Part shown: piece after piece, positions 26,970 through 38,601 of the stretch
How the letters are laid out: every line of letters starts with the position of its first letter
How positions within the stretch are numbered: the stretch's first letter is position 1
DNA from: Betaproteobacteria bacterium
GTDB taxonomy: Bacteria; Pseudomonadota; Gammaproteobacteria; Burkholderiales; Casimicrobiaceae
Assembly (NCBI GenBank): GCA_003153475.1
Contig: PLYT01000008.1
Coordinates: 1 to 64,000, forward strand
Length of the DNA stretch: 64,000 nt
Direction: 5' to 3'
Notes under the pieces: generated by a model
What the model was told of the DNA's origin: nothing
What the model saw: only the letters and a program-made list of their open reading frames with translations
Database searches by the model: none
Translations under genes and position numbers: made by a program

Positions 26970-29115
26970 CGTCGCCCGGCGAGCTGCACAACACCGCCAT
27001 CGAGCGGCCCTGCAATGGATAAGGCGCGCCGAACGACAGCGGCTCGGGGGATGGTGCGTCAGTGGCGATGGCGGTATCGAGCAGCACGCGCCAATGCGTC
27101 AGCCGCGGCTTGGGCAGCACAAAAGTGATCGCTTCGTGATCGGCGTTCAGCAGGAGCAGCAGGTCGTCGTCGTCGAGCGCATCACCATGGGCGTCGCTTT
27201 CGGCCAGGCCGTGTCCGGACAGGAAGACGCCGAGGCAGCGCGCGAAGCCCTGATTCCAGTCGTCTCCGGTGATTTCCTGACCATCGGGATTGAGCCAGGC
27301 GATGTCCTTGGCGTCCGCGGCGACGATCGAGCGGCCGTGAAAGAACGTGCGGCGGCGAAAGAGCGGATGGCCGTTGCGCAGCGCGACCAGGCGATGGGTG
27401 AAGTCGATCAGCTTCTGCGCGTCAGGCCCCAGCTTCCAGTCGACCCACGACAGCTCCGAGTCCTGGCAATAGGCGTTGTTGTTGCCCTGCTGCGTGCGGC
27501 CCATCTCGTCGCCGCCGAGGAGCATCGGAACGCCCTGCGAGAGCAGCAAGGTAGTGAGGAAATTCCGCTTTTGCTGTTCGCGCAGCGCCCGGATCGCCGG
27601 GTCGTCGGTCGGGCCCTCGACGCCGCAGTTCCAGCTCCGATTGTCATTTTCGCCGTCGCGCCCGTTTTCGCCGTTGGCCTCGTTGTGCTTTTCGTTGTAG
27701 CTGACGAGATCGTGCAGCGTGAATCCGTCGTGCGCGGTGACGAAATTGACGCTTGCCGTCGGGCCGCGGCCGCGGCCCTGGAACAGATCGCTCGATCCCG
27801 ACAGGCGCGAGGCGAGCTCTCCGATGACGCCGCCATCGCCCTTCCAGTACGAGCGGACGGCGTCGCGATACTTGCCGTTCCATTCGGCCCAGCCGGGTGG
27901 AAAATTGCCGACCTGGTAGCCGCCCTCGCCAAGATCCCAGGGTTCGGCGATCAGCTTGACCCGCGACAGGACCGGGTCCTGGCGCACGCAATCGAAGAAG
28001 ACGCTGTGCTCATCGACCAGGTGCTCGGCGCGTCCCAGCGTCGCCGCGAGGTCGAAGCGAAAGCCGTCGACGTGCATTTCGCTGACCCAGTAGCGCAGGC
28101 TGTCCATCACCAGCTGCAGCGTGGCCCCGTGCACGGTGTTGAGCGTGTTCCCGGTGCCGGTGTAATCGACGTAGTTGCGCGGATGCTCGGGGTCGAGGCG
28201 GTAATAGGTGCGATTGTCGATGCCGCGAAATGACAGGGTCGGGCCGAATTGGTTGCCTTCGGCGGTATGGTTGTAGACGACGTCGAGCAGGACTTCGATC
28301 CCGGCGGCGTGCAAGGTCTTGACCATCGTCTTGAACTCATTGACGGCGTCCCCTGCGGCGTAGCGCGTATCCGGTGCGAAAAAGCCGATGCTGTTGTAGC
28401 CCCAGTAGTTGCGCAGCCCGCGCTGCACCAGCGCCTGATCATCGACGAAATGGTGCACGGGCATCAGCTCGACCGCGGTGACGCCCAGGCGGTGCAGATG
28501 TGCGATCACCGGGGCGGTGGAAAGACCGGCATAAGTCCCGCGAAGCTGGGGCCGCACAGCAGGATGCAGTTGGGTAAATCCCTTGACGTGCAATTCGTAG
28601 ATGACGGTGTCTTCCCATGGCGTTTGCGGCCGTATGTCGGTACCCCACGTGAACGCGGGGTCGATCACGCGGCACTTGGGCATCGCCGAAGCGCTGTCTC
28701 GCGTATCGAAGCTGAGATCTTCGCGCCGTCCGCCGACCCGGTAGCCGTAATGCGCCTCGGTCCAGCGCAGCGGTCCGGATATCATTCGCGCGTAAGGATC
28801 GAGCAGCAGCTTGTGCGCGTTGAACCGATCACCCCGCTCAGGCGCGTATGGACCATGGACGCGGTAACCATAGAGCAGCCCCGGACGGGCTTCGGGCAAA
28901 TAGCAATGCCAGACGAAGTTGGTGCGCTCGCGAATGTCGATCCGTGCGATTTCCCGGCGCCCCTTGGGGTCGAACAGGCACAGCTCGACGCCTTCCGCGT
29001 TCTCCGAGTACAGCGCGAAATTGACGCCGGCGCCATCCCAGGAGGCACCCAGCGGGGCGGGCTTGCCCCGCCAGACGCTGATCGGCGTGGCCGTCGCGTG
29101 CTCGCCCGCGTTCAC
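26953..29115 (-). CDS. glgX: Glycogen debranching enzyme (isoamylase type, GH13)
   Basis: GlgX (720 residues) cuts alpha-1,6 branches and supplies linear chains for TreY. It has an N-terminal CBM48-like domain ([20 protein letters not shown]), then the barrel with [14 protein letters not shown], the nucleophile in [14 protein letters not shown], the acid/base region [20 protein letters not shown] and [20 protein letters not shown]. The start is a GTG at 29115 overlapping the treS TGA as GTGA. Longer readings run into the treS coding sequence in another frame. Confidence 0.94.
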   Translation of the reverse strand: MNAGEHATATPISVWRGKPAPLGASWDGAGVNFALYSENAEGVELCLFDPKGRREIARIDIRERTNFVWHCYLPEARPGLLYGYRVHGPYAPERGDRFNAHKLLLDPYARMISGPLRWTEAHYGYRVGGRREDLSFDTRDSASAMPKCRVIDPAFTWGTDIRPQTPWEDTVIYELHVKGFTQLHPAVRPQLRGTYAGLSTAPVIAHLHRLGVTAVELMPVHHFVDDQALVQRGLRNYWGYNSIGFFAPDTRYAAGDAVNEFKTMVKTLHAAGIEVLLDVVYNHTAEGNQFGPTLSFRGIDNRTYYRLDPEHPRNYVDYTGTGNTLNTVHGATLQLVMDSLRYWVSEMHVDGFRFDLAATLGRAEHLVDEHSVFFDCVRQDPVLSRVKLIAEPWDLGEGGYQVGNFPPGWAEWNGKYRDAVRSYWKGDGGVIGELASRLSGSSDLFQGRGRGPTASVNFVTAHDGFTLHDLVSYNEKHNEANGENGRDGENDNRSWNCGVEGPTDDPAIRALREQQKRNFLTTLLLSQGVPMLLGGDEMGRTQQGNNNAYCQDSELSWVDWKLGPDAQKLIDFTHRLVALRNGHPLFRRRTFFHGRSIVAADAKDIAWLNPDGQEITGDDWNQGFARCLGVFLSGHGLAESDAHGDALDDDDLLLLLNADHEAITFVLPKPRLTHWRVLLDTAIATDAPSPEPLSFGAPYPLQGRSMAVLCSSPGDDETPA

Positions 29116-32100
29116 GAGGCGGCAGCCGCGTCTTGCATGCGCTCGAGCAGCCCGGCGATCGGGATGCGGACCCAATCCGGGCGCGAGCCCAGCTCGTAGC
29201 GCACCTCGTAGAGCGCCTTTTCGAGCACGAATAGGTCGATCAGTCGCGCCACGTCGCTGGGGTCGGACGGATACGAGCTCGCGCCGCGCACCGCCAGCGC
29301 GTACGCGGCCAGAAACGCGGCGGTGGTTTCGCGCTCCCACCGCGTCATCAGCGCCGCGGCACGAGCACGATCGGCCGGCCGGTCGCCGGTTACCTCGTCG
29401 AGCGAGATGGCGGCGGCGTAATTGAACGAGCGCAGCATGCCGGCGACATCGCGCAGCGGCGAATGCTTGCGCCGCCGCTCCTCCATCGGCCGGGACGGCT
29501 CGCCCTCGAAATCGACGATGATGAAATCGTGCTCGACCACGAGCAGCTGGCCCAGATGAAAGTCGCCGTGAAAGCGCGTCTTGGTGAATGTCAGCGTGCG
29601 CGGTGCGAGGTCGGCAAGGCGGCCGTGCAAGGTCGCGCGCATGCCGAGCAAGCGCTCGGCGGCCGCGCGGACCGGCGGCGGAAGATCGCCCTGGCGCTGC
29701 GACAGCTGATCGAAGGTCCGGTCGATATCGGCGTCGACGGCAGCGATCCAGCCGGCGATGTCATCGGCCGACGCCGGTTCGGGATCGAACGCGGGATCGC
29801 CCGAGGTCGCGGCAAGCGCGACATGCAGCTCTCCGGTACGCTGGCCGATCATCGCGACCAGCGTAAGAAAGCTGGCGTGCGGCGTCGGCGCGTTCGCGAT
29901 CTTCGCCGCGGCCGTGGCCGCAGGAACGGCGGAAGGCGCAGCTGCGGCAGCCGGTGCGGCGGGGGATTGAATGCCGGCAGGCGAGACCGTGGCCGACACT
30001 GCGGCGACTGCCGCGCCGGCCGTGGCCGTCGTGGTGGCGTCGATGTCGTCCGGCGCCAGCGCAAGCTGCTGATCGAGGTAGCGCTGCAGGTATTCGATGA
30101 CGTAGTTCCAGCCGCTGCCCTGGTTGTTCACGTATCGCTGCAGCACCGCGAGCGCAGTGGTCCGTCCGTCGTCGTCGCAAAACTGCAGCGCGCCCAGGAC
30201 GGGGGCGATATTCGGAAACGGCGAGACGTCGGTCAGGTATTTGCCGACCTCGATTTCCGGATTGATACCCTGCCGCAACCGACGATAGCATTTGAGCACC
30301 AGCTTTTCGTCGAGGATCACCATCGAGTTGCTCTGCTCGAAGGCCGGATGCCGGGCGGATGTGACCTCGACGCTGGCGGCCTCCGCGAATGCTCTGGTGT
30401 GCGTGAACACGAGTCTGCCGGTCTGCAGCGGCGCGACCAGATCGCTGCCCATGGCTTTGACGAGGCTGCGGCAGAAGCCACTGTCCCAGAACGCGTCGTA
30501 GACGATGCCGACGCGCGCGTGCTGGCGGACCTGGGCCAGCGTGCAGTAGCGCAATCCGGGAATCCGGTCGCCGTCGCTGTCCTCCCACGCCAGCGCCAGC
30601 GGGAGCGCGTAATTCTGTTTTTCGCCGTCGGCGAACTCGATCTGCGCAAATCCGAGCAGCCAGCTTCCGTCCGGCGTCGTCCATTCGTCCTGCTCGGTCA
30701 GCCGAGCTTGGGCGATCTGCTTGCCTTTGCCGGCATACCAGCGACGCGCGGCCAGAAAGTCGGGCAGGATCTGGCGCTCGAGCATCGTGCGCACGCGCGC
30801 CGCCATCAAGCCGCGCATGTCGCTCGGTGCGTCCGGCCGGGACGCGAACAGCGCGCGCAGTCCCTCGGGGATTACCAGCACCGGCAGCTCCACCGGCACG
30901 GGGCGCTCATCGTGCCACTCGGGCACCTTGGCGTTGGTCGCGAGCACGAACCAGTAGAATCCCCACGCCGGCAAGGTCAGCAGATAAGTGAGATCCCCGA
31001 TCGGGGGAAACGGCGTCCGGCCGAGCATCTCGACCGGAATGCGGCCCTTGTAGGCGCGAAGATCGAGCTCGACCGGCTGGCTCGAGCGGGCGAGGTTGGC
31101 GACGCACAGGATGATCTCATCCTGATATTCCCGGACGTAGGCGAGAATCTTGCGATTACCGGGATGGATGAAGCGCAGGCTGCCGCGGCCGAAGGCCGGG
31201 TGTGCGCTGCGCACGGCGATCAGCCGGCGCATCCACTGCAGCGGGGACGACGGGCTGCGGCTCTGCGCCTCGACATTGACCGACTGGAAACCGTAGACCG
31301 CATCCATGATCGGCGGCAGGTACAGCGATTGCGGATCGGCGCGCGAGAATCCGGCGTTGCGATCGGGGCTCCATTGCATCGGCGTGCGTACGCCGTGCCG
31401 GTCGCCCAGAAAGACATTGTCGCCCATGCCGATTTCGTCGCCGTAATACAGGATCGGCGAGCCGATCGTCGAAAGCAGAAGACTCTTGAGCAGCTCGATC
31501 TTGCGCCGGTTATTCTCCATCAGCGGCGTCAGCCGGCGGCGTATGCCGACGTTGACCCGCATGCGCTTGTCGGCCGCGTAGGTCCGGTACATGTAGTCGC
31601 GCTCGCGCTCGGTGACCATCTCGAGCGTGAGCTCGTCGTGATTGCGCAGGAAGATCGCCCACTGGCAGTTGTCGGGTATGTCGGGCGTCTGCGACATGAT
31701 GTCGACGATCGGGTGGCGGTCCTCCTCGGCAACGGCCATGTAGATGCGCGGCATCAGCGGAAAGTGATACGCCATGTGGCACTCGTCGCCGTTGCCGAAA
31801 TATTCACGGACGTCTTCCGGCCACTGGTTTACCTCGGCCAGCAGGAATCGGTTGTGATACCGCGCGTCGAGCTCGGTCCGTATGTACTTCAGCACCTCAT
31901 GGGTCTCGGGCAGGTTTTCGTTGTTGGTGCCATCGCGCTCGCACAGGTACGGAATGGCGTCCAGGCGCATGCCGTCGACGCCCATGTCGAGCCAGTAGCG
32001 CATCACCCGTACGACCGCGCGGATGACGTTGGGATTGGCGAAGTTCAGGTCCGGTTGGTGCGAGAAAAACCGGTGCCAGTAATAAGCGCCGGCGACCGGA

Positions 32101-32633
32101 TCCCAGGTCCAGTTCGACTTTTCGGTGTCGGTGAAGATGATCCGCGTCTCGGGCCACTTCTTGTCGTCGTCGCTCCACACGTAGTAGTTGCGTTTCGACG
32201 AGTGCGGCGGCGCACGCCGGGCGGCCTGGAACCAGGGATGCTGATCGGAAGTGTGATTGATGACCAGCTCGGTGATGACCTTCAGATGGCGGCGGTGCGC
32301 CTCGCGGATGAAATGGCGGAAATCGGCCAGCGTGCCGTAATCCGGGTGCACGCCATGGTAGTCGGCGATGTCGTAGCCGTCGTCCTTGAGCGGGGACGGA
32401 TAGAACGGCAGCAGCCAGAGCGTGTTGACGCCGAGGTCGCGGATGTAGTCGAGCTTTTCGGTCAGGCCGCGAAAATCGCCGATGCCGTCGCCGTTGCTGT
32501 CGTAGAACGCCTTGACGTGCACCTGGTAGATGATCGCGTCCTTGTACCAGAGCGCATCTTCGAGCGTCGGCTTGGGCTGCGTCGACCCGGTTGCGGGCGC
32601 AGTATCGGCGACGAGCTCGGAATAGGTGTCCAT
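29112..32633 (-). CDS. treS: Trehalose synthase fused to maltokinase
   Basis: The 1173-residue fusion interconverts trehalose and maltose (GH13 TreS part, about 1-560) and phosphorylates maltose with ATP to maltose-1-phosphate (maltokinase/Pep2 part, about 600-1173). TreS motifs are [39 protein letters not shown] and [12 protein letters not shown]. The kinase end has [20 protein letters not shown] (catalytic HGD) and [12 protein letters not shown]. An Ala/Thr/Pro-rich stretch at about 857-916 interrupts the kinase domain. The ATG is at 32633, 8 bases after the glgE stop. The product feeds GlgE. Confidence 0.95.
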   Translation of the reverse strand: MDTYSELVADTAPATGSTQPKPTLEDALWYKDAIIYQVHVKAFYDSNGDGIGDFRGLTEKLDYIRDLGVNTLWLLPFYPSPLKDDGYDIADYHGVHPDYGTLADFRHFIREAHRRHLKVITELVINHTSDQHPWFQAARRAPPHSSKRNYYVWSDDDKKWPETRIIFTDTEKSNWTWDPVAGAYYWHRFFSHQPDLNFANPNVIRAVVRVMRYWLDMGVDGMRLDAIPYLCERDGTNNENLPETHEVLKYIRTELDARYHNRFLLAEVNQWPEDVREYFGNGDECHMAYHFPLMPRIYMAVAEEDRHPIVDIMSQTPDIPDNCQWAIFLRNHDELTLEMVTERERDYMYRTYAADKRMRVNVGIRRRLTPLMENNRRKIELLKSLLLSTIGSPILYYGDEIGMGDNVFLGDRHGVRTPMQWSPDRNAGFSRADPQSLYLPPIMDAVYGFQSVNVEAQSRSPSSPLQWMRRLIAVRSAHPAFGRGSLRFIHPGNRKILAYVREYQDEIILCVANLARSSQPVELDLRAYKGRIPVEMLGRTPFPPIGDLTYLLTLPAWGFYWFVLATNAKVPEWHDERPVPVELPVLVIPEGLRALFASRPDAPSDMRGLMAARVRTMLERQILPDFLAARRWYAGKGKQIAQARLTEQDEWTTPDGSWLLGFAQIEFADGEKQNYALPLALAWEDSDGDRIPGLRYCTLAQVRQHARVGIVYDAFWDSGFCRSLVKAMGSDLVAPLQTGRLVFTHTRAFAEAASVEVTSARHPAFEQSNSMVILDEKLVLKCYRRLRQGINPEIEVGKYLTDVSPFPNIAPVLGALQFCDDDGRTTALAVLQRYVNNQGSGWNYVIEYLQRYLDQQLALAPDDIDATTTATAGAAVAAVSATVSPAGIQSPAAPAAAAAPSAVPAATAAAKIANAPTPHASFLTLVAMIGQRTGELHVALAATSGDPAFDPEPASADDIAGWIAAVDADIDRTFDQLSQRQGDLPPPVRAAAERLLGMRATLHGRLADLAPRTLTFTKTRFHGDFHLGQLLVVEHDFIIVDFEGEPSRPMEERRRKHSPLRDVAGMLRSFNYAAAISLDEVTGDRPADRARAAALMTRWERETTAAFLAAYALAVRGASSYPSDPSDVARLIDLFVLEKALYEVRYELGSRPDWVRIPIAGLLERMQDAAAAS

Positions 32634-32641
32634 CGTCCGGT

Positions 32642-34636
32642 CTACGCGTAATAGTCGAAGTTCTGTTCCTGCCGCGACTGATGGCGCACGACGAATATAT
32701 GCGCCGGAGAAAAGCCCGGATCGAGCTCGACATAGTTACGCGCCCCGTGCCACATGTAGCGCGCGTCGTTGAGCAGGTCGTGCACCTGGAACGGCTTGTC
32801 GGCGGTGATGCCCAGTCGCTCCAGGTCGAGCGTCACCCAGCCCGCCTGTCTGTGGTGATAGTCCAGGTTGATGACGGTGATGACGACGTTGGACACGTCC
32901 GGCGTCGACTTGGCGTAGCACAGCAGCTGATCGTTGTCGGTCGGCTGGAAGTCGAGCCGCCAGTCCTGCTGCAGCGCCGGCTGGTCGCGTCGGATACGGT
33001 TGAGCCGCGCGAGCAAAGGCGCGAGGCTGTCCGCGCGCGCCAGGTCCCATTGCCGCAGCTGGTACTTTTCCGAGTCCAGATATTCCTCGCTGCCCGATTC
33101 GCGTGGCAGGTGCTCCTGCAATTCGAATGCCGGCCCGTAGATTCCGTAGTTCGCAGCGAGCGTTCCGGCCAGCACGGCGCGCACGATGAACGCGGGCCGT
33201 CCGCCGATTTGCAGCGCCTCAGGCAGGATGTCCGGCGTGTTGGGCCAGGCGTTGGGCCGGAAATAGTCGCGCGAATCCGTTTGCGAAAGCTCGGTGAAAT
33301 AGGCGGTGAGCTCCGACTTGCTGTTGCGCCAGGTGAAGTAAGTGTACGACTGAGTGAAGCCCAGTTTCGCCAGCCGGTGCATGATCTTCGGCCGGGTGAA
33401 GGCCTCGGCGAGAAAGACCACGTCCGGATGCACCTGCTTGATCTCTCCGATCAGCCACTCCCACAGCGCGAACGGCTTGGTATGCGGATTGTCGACGCGG
33501 AAAATCCGCACGCCCTCTGCGATCCAGTAGTCGAATATCGCCCGGACCTCGCGCCAGAGGCCGCGCCAGTCCTCGTTCTCGAGATCGAAGGGGTAGATAT
33601 CCTCGTACTTCTTCGGCGGGTTCTCGGCGAACTGCAGCGTGCCGTCCGGACGCTGCCGGAACCACTCCGGATGCGCGCTGATATAGGGATGATCGGGCGC
33701 GCACTGCAGCGCGATGTCGAGCGCGATCTCGACGCCGGCCATGCGCGCGGCCGCAACGAGCTGCCGGAAGTCCTCGATCGTGCCGAGCTCGCGGTGCACG
33801 GCCGTATGGCCGCCGTCGGAGCTGCCGATCGCCCAGGGGCTGCCGCAGTCGTCGAGCGATGCGACCAGCGCGTTGTTTTTTCCCTTGCGCCGCGACAGCC
33901 CTATCGGATGGATCGGCGGGAGGTAAAGCACATCGAAGCCCATATTGACGATATAGGGCAGGCGCGCCTCGCAATCGGCGAAGGTCCCATGCGTGCGTCC
34001 ATCGCCGGCGGAGCGCGGGAACATTTCGTACCAGCTGCTGAACCGCGCGCGCGGCGGGTCGACGACGAGCTTGAGCGCCGGCTCGAACGTCGTCGCGAGA
34101 CTTCGATCGGCATGGCGCGCCGCAATCTCCGCCAGCGCGGCGTCGAGCGCCGCTGCACGCCTCATGTCGACCGGGTCGGCGCCGCCGATGCGATGCGCCC
34201 ATTCGCGCAGCGCCTTCGCATCGGCACCGCGCGCGCGCCGCGCGAGCGCCCCGACCAGTGCAGCGCCAGCCTGCAGTGCGAGGACGATGTCCTCCGACGC
34301 GAGCCAGCGGGCAAGATCGTGACGCCACGACGCGAAGCGGTCGACCCAGGCGATGATCGTGTATTCGTAGCCGCCGATGTCGGCGACCGGGAACGCGCCG
34401 CGCCAGCGATCGTTGACCAGCATCGCCATCTCGAATTCGGTCCATGCCGCCGCGCCTCTCTTGCGCGCCAGCAGCAGCGCACGCAGCTGGTCGTGGCCGT
34501 CGGCAAAGATATCAGCCTCGACCGTCACCAGGTCGCCGGCGCAGCGCTTGGCGGAGAAGCGGCCGTGATCAACGCACGGCGAGACGTTCTCGATGACGGC
34601 CCGGCGGCGGCCGTCGACGGTGACCGCTGTGGTCAC
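32642..34636 (-). CDS. glgE: Alpha-1,4-glucan:maltose-1-phosphate maltosyltransferase
   Basis: GlgE (664 residues) extends alpha-1,4-glucan with maltosyl units from maltose-1-phosphate. The N-terminal domain begins [17 protein letters not shown], then [13 protein letters not shown]. The GH13_3 core has [13 protein letters not shown], the nucleophile Asp in [15 protein letters not shown] and the acid/base Glu in [15 protein letters not shown]. The start is a GTG at 34636 forming GTGA with the glgB stop. Its place between glgB and treS-maltokinase matches the GlgE pathway known from Actinobacteria and many Proteobacteria. Confidence 0.95.
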   Translation of the reverse strand: MTTAVTVDGRRRAVIENVSPCVDHGRFSAKRCAGDLVTVEADIFADGHDQLRALLLARKRGAAAWTEFEMAMLVNDRWRGAFPVADIGGYEYTIIAWVDRFASWRHDLARWLASEDIVLALQAGAALVGALARRARGADAKALREWAHRIGGADPVDMRRAAALDAALAEIAARHADRSLATTFEPALKLVVDPPRARFSSWYEMFPRSAGDGRTHGTFADCEARLPYIVNMGFDVLYLPPIHPIGLSRRKGKNNALVASLDDCGSPWAIGSSDGGHTAVHRELGTIEDFRQLVAAARMAGVEIALDIALQCAPDHPYISAHPEWFRQRPDGTLQFAENPPKKYEDIYPFDLENEDWRGLWREVRAIFDYWIAEGVRIFRVDNPHTKPFALWEWLIGEIKQVHPDVVFLAEAFTRPKIMHRLAKLGFTQSYTYFTWRNSKSELTAYFTELSQTDSRDYFRPNAWPNTPDILPEALQIGGRPAFIVRAVLAGTLAANYGIYGPAFELQEHLPRESGSEEYLDSEKYQLRQWDLARADSLAPLLARLNRIRRDQPALQQDWRLDFQPTDNDQLLCYAKSTPDVSNVVITVINLDYHHRQAGWVTLDLERLGITADKPFQVHDLLNDARYMWHGARNYVELDPGFSPAHIFVVRHQSRQEQNFDYYA

Positions 34637-36588
34637 TGCGCGGCCTCCAGCATGATGGTCGCCAGCGGCGGCAGCGACAAGGTCAGCGAGTAGGGGCGGC
34701 CGTGCGAAGGCAGCGGCGCCGCGTGCACGCCGCCCAAATTGCCCTGGCCGCTGCCGCCGTAGACGGTTGCATCGCTGTTCAGCACCTCGCGCCAGAAGCC
34801 GCCGGTCGGCACGCCGACCACGTAATTGCGGCGCGGCACCGGTGTGAAATTGGACGCGACCAGCAGCGCAGGGCCTTCGCCCGAAGGAAGGCGCAGGAAG
34901 GCGACGACGCTGTTCTCCGCATCGTCGGCATCGATCCAGGCGAACCCGGCCGGGTCGAAGTCCCGCTGGTACAGCGCCGGCGTCGCGCGGTAGCAGCGAT
35001 TGAGGTCGCGCACCCAGTCGCGAACGCCGCGGTGCTCGGGGTATTGCAGCACGAACCACTCGAGTGCCGCATCGTGCTGCCATTCGCGACGCTGGCCGAA
35101 TTCGTCGCCCATGAACAAGAGCTTTTTGCCCGGATGCGCCCACATGTAACCGAGCAGGCAGCGCAGCGTCGCAAAGCGCTGCCAGTCGTCGCCGGGCATC
35201 TTGCCCAGCAGCGAACCTTTGCCGTGAACGACCTCGTCGTGCGACAGCGGCAGCACGAAATTCTCGCTGAACGCGTACCACAGGCTGAACGTCAGCTGGT
35301 GATGGTGATAGCGCCGGAACAACGGATCGGTCGCAGCATAGGCGAGCGTGTCATGCATCCACCCCATGTTCCACTTCAAGCCGAATCCCAGGCCGCCGAC
35401 GTACACCGGACGCGAAACCGCGGGCCAGGCGGTGGATTCCTCGGCGAAGGTCTGCGTGTCGGGGAAGTCGCGATAGGTCGCCTGGTTCAGATCCTGGAGG
35501 AATTTTACCGCGGCAAGGTTTTCGCGACCGCCGTATTCGTTCGGGATCCATTCGCCGGCGGCGCGCGAATAGTCGAGGTAGAGCATCGAGGCCACGCCGT
35601 CGACGCGCAGGCCGTCGATATGGTAGCGGTCGAGCCAGAACAACGCGCTGCTGATCAGAAACGCGTGAACCTCGTGCCGGCCGTAGTTGAAGATCTGGCT
35701 TTTCCATTCAGGATGGAAGCCCTGGCGAGGATCGGCATGCTCGTACAAGTGGCTGCCGTCGAATTGCGCCAGGCCATGCGCGTCGTTGGGGAAGTGCGAA
35801 GGCACCCAGTCGAGTATCACGCCAATGCCATTTTGATGAAGATGGTCGACAAGGCGCATGAAGTCCTGCGGCGTCCCGTAGCGCGACGTCGGCGCGAAAT
35901 AGCCGGTCGTCTGATAGCCCCACGACCCGTAGAACGGATGCTCGCAGACGGGCATCAGTTCGACATGCGTAAACCCCATGTCGACGACATAGCCGGCCAA
36001 TTCCTCCGCAATCTCGCCGTAACCGGGCAAGCGTGCCGGATCCTGATCGAAGCGGCGCCACGAGCCCAGATGAAGCTCGTAGATCGACATCGGCGCGTCC
36101 AGCGCATTCGCCGCCGATCGCCGCCGCATCCACTCGTCGTCGTCCCAGCGATAGTCGAGCGACCAGACCCGTGAAGCGGTTCGCGGCGGAACTTCGCAAT
36201 AGAACGCGAAAGGGTCGCTCTTGTCCACGATGTCACCGTTCGCCGCCGTGATCCGATACTTGTAATTGACGCCGTGGGTTGCAGCAGCGACCGAACCCTC
36301 CCAGATGCCCGACCCATCGGAGCGCGGCGTCAAAAGATCGGCATCAGCGCGCCAGGCGTTGAAATCGCCGATGACGGCGACGCGGCTGGCGTTTGGCGCC
36401 CAAACTGCAAACCGCGCACCACGGTTCCCATCGCCGATAAGATGGGCGCCGAGCCGATCGTAAAGGCGGGCATGGGCGCCTTGGCGGAACAAGAAGATGT
36501 CAAAATCGGAAAGCGCCGGCTGCGCCTCGACCGCCGAAGGCGCACCCGGCGCCGCGGAGTTTGCCATCGGGGAAGCGGGTCGGGTCAT
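34633..36588 (-). CDS. glgB: 1,4-alpha-glucan branching enzyme (GH13)
   Basis: GlgB (651 residues) makes alpha-1,6 branches in the glucan built by GlgE. It has a CBM48 domain ([20 protein letters not shown]) and the branching-enzyme barrel: [16 protein letters not shown], nucleophile region [31 protein letters not shown] and [15 protein letters not shown]. The first 25 or so residues are low-complexity. ATG 36588 is the first ATG of the frame (a TTG at 36621 lies upstream); neither has a clear ribosome site, so the start is uncertain. It is the first gene of the seven-gene minus-strand cluster. Confidence 0.94.
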   Translation of the reverse strand: MTRPASPMANSAAPGAPSAVEAQPALSDFDIFLFRQGAHARLYDRLGAHLIGDGNRGARFAVWAPNASRVAVIGDFNAWRADADLLTPRSDGSGIWEGSVAAATHGVNYKYRITAANGDIVDKSDPFAFYCEVPPRTASRVWSLDYRWDDDEWMRRRSAANALDAPMSIYELHLGSWRRFDQDPARLPGYGEIAEELAGYVVDMGFTHVELMPVCEHPFYGSWGYQTTGYFAPTSRYGTPQDFMRLVDHLHQNGIGVILDWVPSHFPNDAHGLAQFDGSHLYEHADPRQGFHPEWKSQIFNYGRHEVHAFLISSALFWLDRYHIDGLRVDGVASMLYLDYSRAAGEWIPNEYGGRENLAAVKFLQDLNQATYRDFPDTQTFAEESTAWPAVSRPVYVGGLGFGLKWNMGWMHDTLAYAATDPLFRRYHHHQLTFSLWYAFSENFVLPLSHDEVVHGKGSLLGKMPGDDWQRFATLRCLLGYMWAHPGKKLLFMGDEFGQRREWQHDAALEWFVLQYPEHRGVRDWVRDLNRCYRATPALYQRDFDPAGFAWIDADDAENSVVAFLRLPSGEGPALLVASNFTPVPRRNYVVGVPTGGFWREVLNSDATVYGGSGQGNLGGVHAAPLPSHGRPYSLTLSLPPLATIMLEAAQ

Positions 36589-36902
36589 CGGGGGTAGGAT
36601 CGATCGATGCAAGGTTGGCAAATTTTACAAGCCGGGCGTGTCTAATTTGCTGCAGATTCGGCGCGGTTGCCGATTCGAGCCATCTGCGTCGGCGCGATGC
36701 AGCGCAGTGGCGACGGCGTTATCGCCCTCGATCCTTAACCGCCACGTGCAGCGACGCAAGGCGCATGCCAACGCCGGCGCCGCACCGATACCGCCTCGGC
36801 AAACGGTGTCGACCGCCGAAATCGCTGCTGCTAAGCTAGGCGAAGACCACCGAGCATACATGCATTGACTGCGATCGCTGGCTAAATGTTGCCGCCAACG
36901 AC
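36589..36902. other. Divergent intergenic region between glgB and the YihY-like gene
   Basis: This gap of about 310 bases must hold the promoter of the glucan/trehalose operon and that of the divergent membrane protein gene. No reliable -35/-10 pair, operator repeat or hairpin was seen by eye, and no coding frame is convincing. Confidence 0.45.
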
Positions 36903-37862
36903 ATGACCACCGGCATTCCTCCGCCCCGCGCAGCGGTCGCCCGCGTCCTCGGCGTCGCGGCCGCGCAGCTCCAGCGCGTGGCGGGTGTGCGAACCGTCTG
37001 GCCCTTGGTGCGTGAAGCCGTCGCGGCATGGATCGATCATCGCGCATCCAGCCTCGGGGCGGCACTAGCCTATTACACGGCGTTTTCGCTGGCGCCGTTG
37101 CTGCTGATCGCGATCGCTGTTGCCGGCATCTGGGTCGATTCCGATGTCGCCGCGCACGCGATCGCGGACCAGGCGGCGGCCCTGCTCGGACCGCGCGCCG
37201 CGGAAGGCGTCGAATTCATGTTGCGCCAGACTCCGCATGCGGCCAGCGGCTGGGTGGCCGGCGGACTGGGCCTGGTCGCATTGATCGTCGGTGCAACGAC
37301 GGTGCTGACCGAGTTGCAGCACGACCTCGACGTCATCTGGCGCGCACCGCCTCGGAAAGCGAGCGGTGTCATCGCCGCAATCTATTCAAGGCTGTTGTCG
37401 TTCTGCCTGGTGCTTTGCATCGGCTTCCTGTTCCTTGCCTCACTGGTCGTTAGCACCGCACTTTCGGCGCTCGAGGAGAACGGCGTCGCCGTCGTGCCGG
37501 GATCGCCGATCGTCATCGCGGCGGCGCATGTCGTTGCCTGGGGCATCGTGTTGACGCTCTGCTTTGCGCTGTTGTTCAAATGGCTGCCCAACGTTCGCCT
37601 TACGTGGGGCGACGTTCTGGCCGGCGCGCTGGTGACGACGCTGCTATTCAGCATCGGCAGGTTGCTGATCGGCTCCTACCTTGCGCATACTGCCGGCGAG
37701 TCGATGCACGGCGCCGCCGGTGCGCTGATCATCCTGCTGCTCTGGTTCTACTACTCGGCCCAGGTTTTTCTGCTGGGCGCGGAATTCGCGGCGGCCTATG
37801 CCCGTCGCGTCGGCTCGCTGTCGCGGCGCGCGACCTCGACTGAAGTCGCCGGCGCTGCGTAA
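36903..37862 (+). CDS. YihY/BrkB-family inner-membrane protein
   Basis: This 319-residue protein has about six membrane helices and the conserved family features: ASSLGAALAYYTAFSLAPLL near residues 50-70, VWRAP-like IWRAPPRKASGVIAAI, a long central hydrophobic pair and LLFKWLPNVRLTWGDVLAGA. The family was once called ribonuclease BN, which is now considered wrong; its function is unsettled. The ATG at 36903 has no strong ribosome site. It is divergent from glgB. Confidence 0.88.
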   Translation: MTTGIPPPRAAVARVLGVAAAQLQRVAGVRTVWPLVREAVAAWIDHRASSLGAALAYYTAFSLAPLLLIAIAVAGIWVDSDVAAHAIADQAAALLGPRAAEGVEFMLRQTPHAASGWVAGGLGLVALIVGATTVLTELQHDLDVIWRAPPRKASGVIAAIYSRLLSFCLVLCIGFLFLASLVVSTALSALEENGVAVVPGSPIVIAAAHVVAWGIVLTLCFALLFKWLPNVRLTWGDVLAGALVTTLLFSIGRLLIGSYLAHTAGESMHGAAGALIILLLWFYYSAQVFLLGAEFAAAYARRVGSLSRRATSTEVAGAA

Positions 37863-37951
37863 GACGAACTCCGACGCGCGGAACCCTCCGCGCCTAGTTG
37901 CGAAACAGCGGTTCACCGATAGGTACGGCCGTGCGGCCGGGCCATTATGTC

Positions 37952-38016
37952 TGTGTCGACACAAGCCGTACGGCCCGCCTTCGTTGCATTTGCCGGCCGC
38001 AACGGCCGGCCGTTGC
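37952..38016. repeat. Palindromes downstream of the YihY-like gene
   Basis: TGTGTCGACACA at 37952-37963 is a perfect 12-base palindrome and CAACGGCCGGCCGTTG at 38001-38016 a perfect 16-base one. A further hairpin CCGGCC-GCAAC-GGCCGG spans 37994-38010. None has a T-run, so they are not standard terminators; they may be mRNA-stabilising or protein-binding sites. Confidence 0.45.
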
Positions 38017-38092
38017 GACGCCTTTCCCGCGGCGCACCTTCGCCTAGTTCTGCCGGCATTCGAGTGCCATTCGAGACGAAAGGATAAAGATC

Positions 38093-38508
38093 ATGAAACG
38101 TCGTTACCGTGCAAGCTTTGTTGGTTGGCCTCCTTAGGGGCGTTGGCCGCATCGGGCTACGCTCAAACTGACACTACCGCCGACCAGACGCCGGGCTCAC
38201 CAGGCGCCGCCGCGCCGGAAAGCGGGGTCGGGCCCACCGCGGGCACCGGCACGTACAACACGACGACCCCGACGGGTAGCAGACAGCCGATGTCGACGGC
38301 GCGGATCCGCGCCTACGAGCGGGCGCGTGCCAACTGCGATGCAGGGGCCGCCGCAATGCGCAGCGAATGCTGGTCGGCGCTCACCAGGGATTACGCCGGT
38401 ATCCAACCGATGTGCCAGAGGCTGACGGGCAATGCGCTGGACGCCTGCGTGCACGGCCTGGACTCGACGTCAGCGGGCTCCTCGCCGGCGGCCGCCAAAG
38501 GCAAGTAA
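38093..38508 (+). pseudogene. Small exported protein with a -1 frameshift in its signal peptide
   Basis: ATG 38093 follows a good ribosome site (AAAGGA near 38079-38084) and reads MKRRYRASFV before reaching a stop. The adjoining frame gives LASLGALAASGYAQ, a typical signal-peptide core and cleavage site, then a mature domain of about 110 residues with four Cys (ANCDAG, SECWSAL, QPMCQR, DACVHG) to the stop at 38508. One added base near 38122 restores a single protein. A periplasmic location is likely. The mature sequence belongs to no family I recognise. A terminator follows directly. Confidence 0.6.
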
Positions 38509-38535
38509 AACGGGCGATAGCGGCACAAACTTTAA

Positions 38536-38561
38536 GGGAGCGCATCGCGCTCCCTTCTTTT
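38536..38561 (+). terminator. Rho-independent terminator
   Basis: GGGAGCGC (38536-38543), a three-base loop ATC and GCGCTCCC (38547-38554) form a perfect 8-bp stem followed by TTCTTTT. It lies 28 bases after the stop of the small exported protein gene and before the convergent SDR gene. Confidence 0.85.
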
Positions 38562-38601
38562 CGCGCCGTGTTCACGCAAAGCGCCGGACGGACCTGGACC
38601 G

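Noticed and set aside
29463..32651. 1062-codon open frame on the plus strand opposite treS-maltokinase
   Set aside because: It is antisense to a clear enzyme gene and has no domain likeness; long antisense frames are normal in GC-rich genes.
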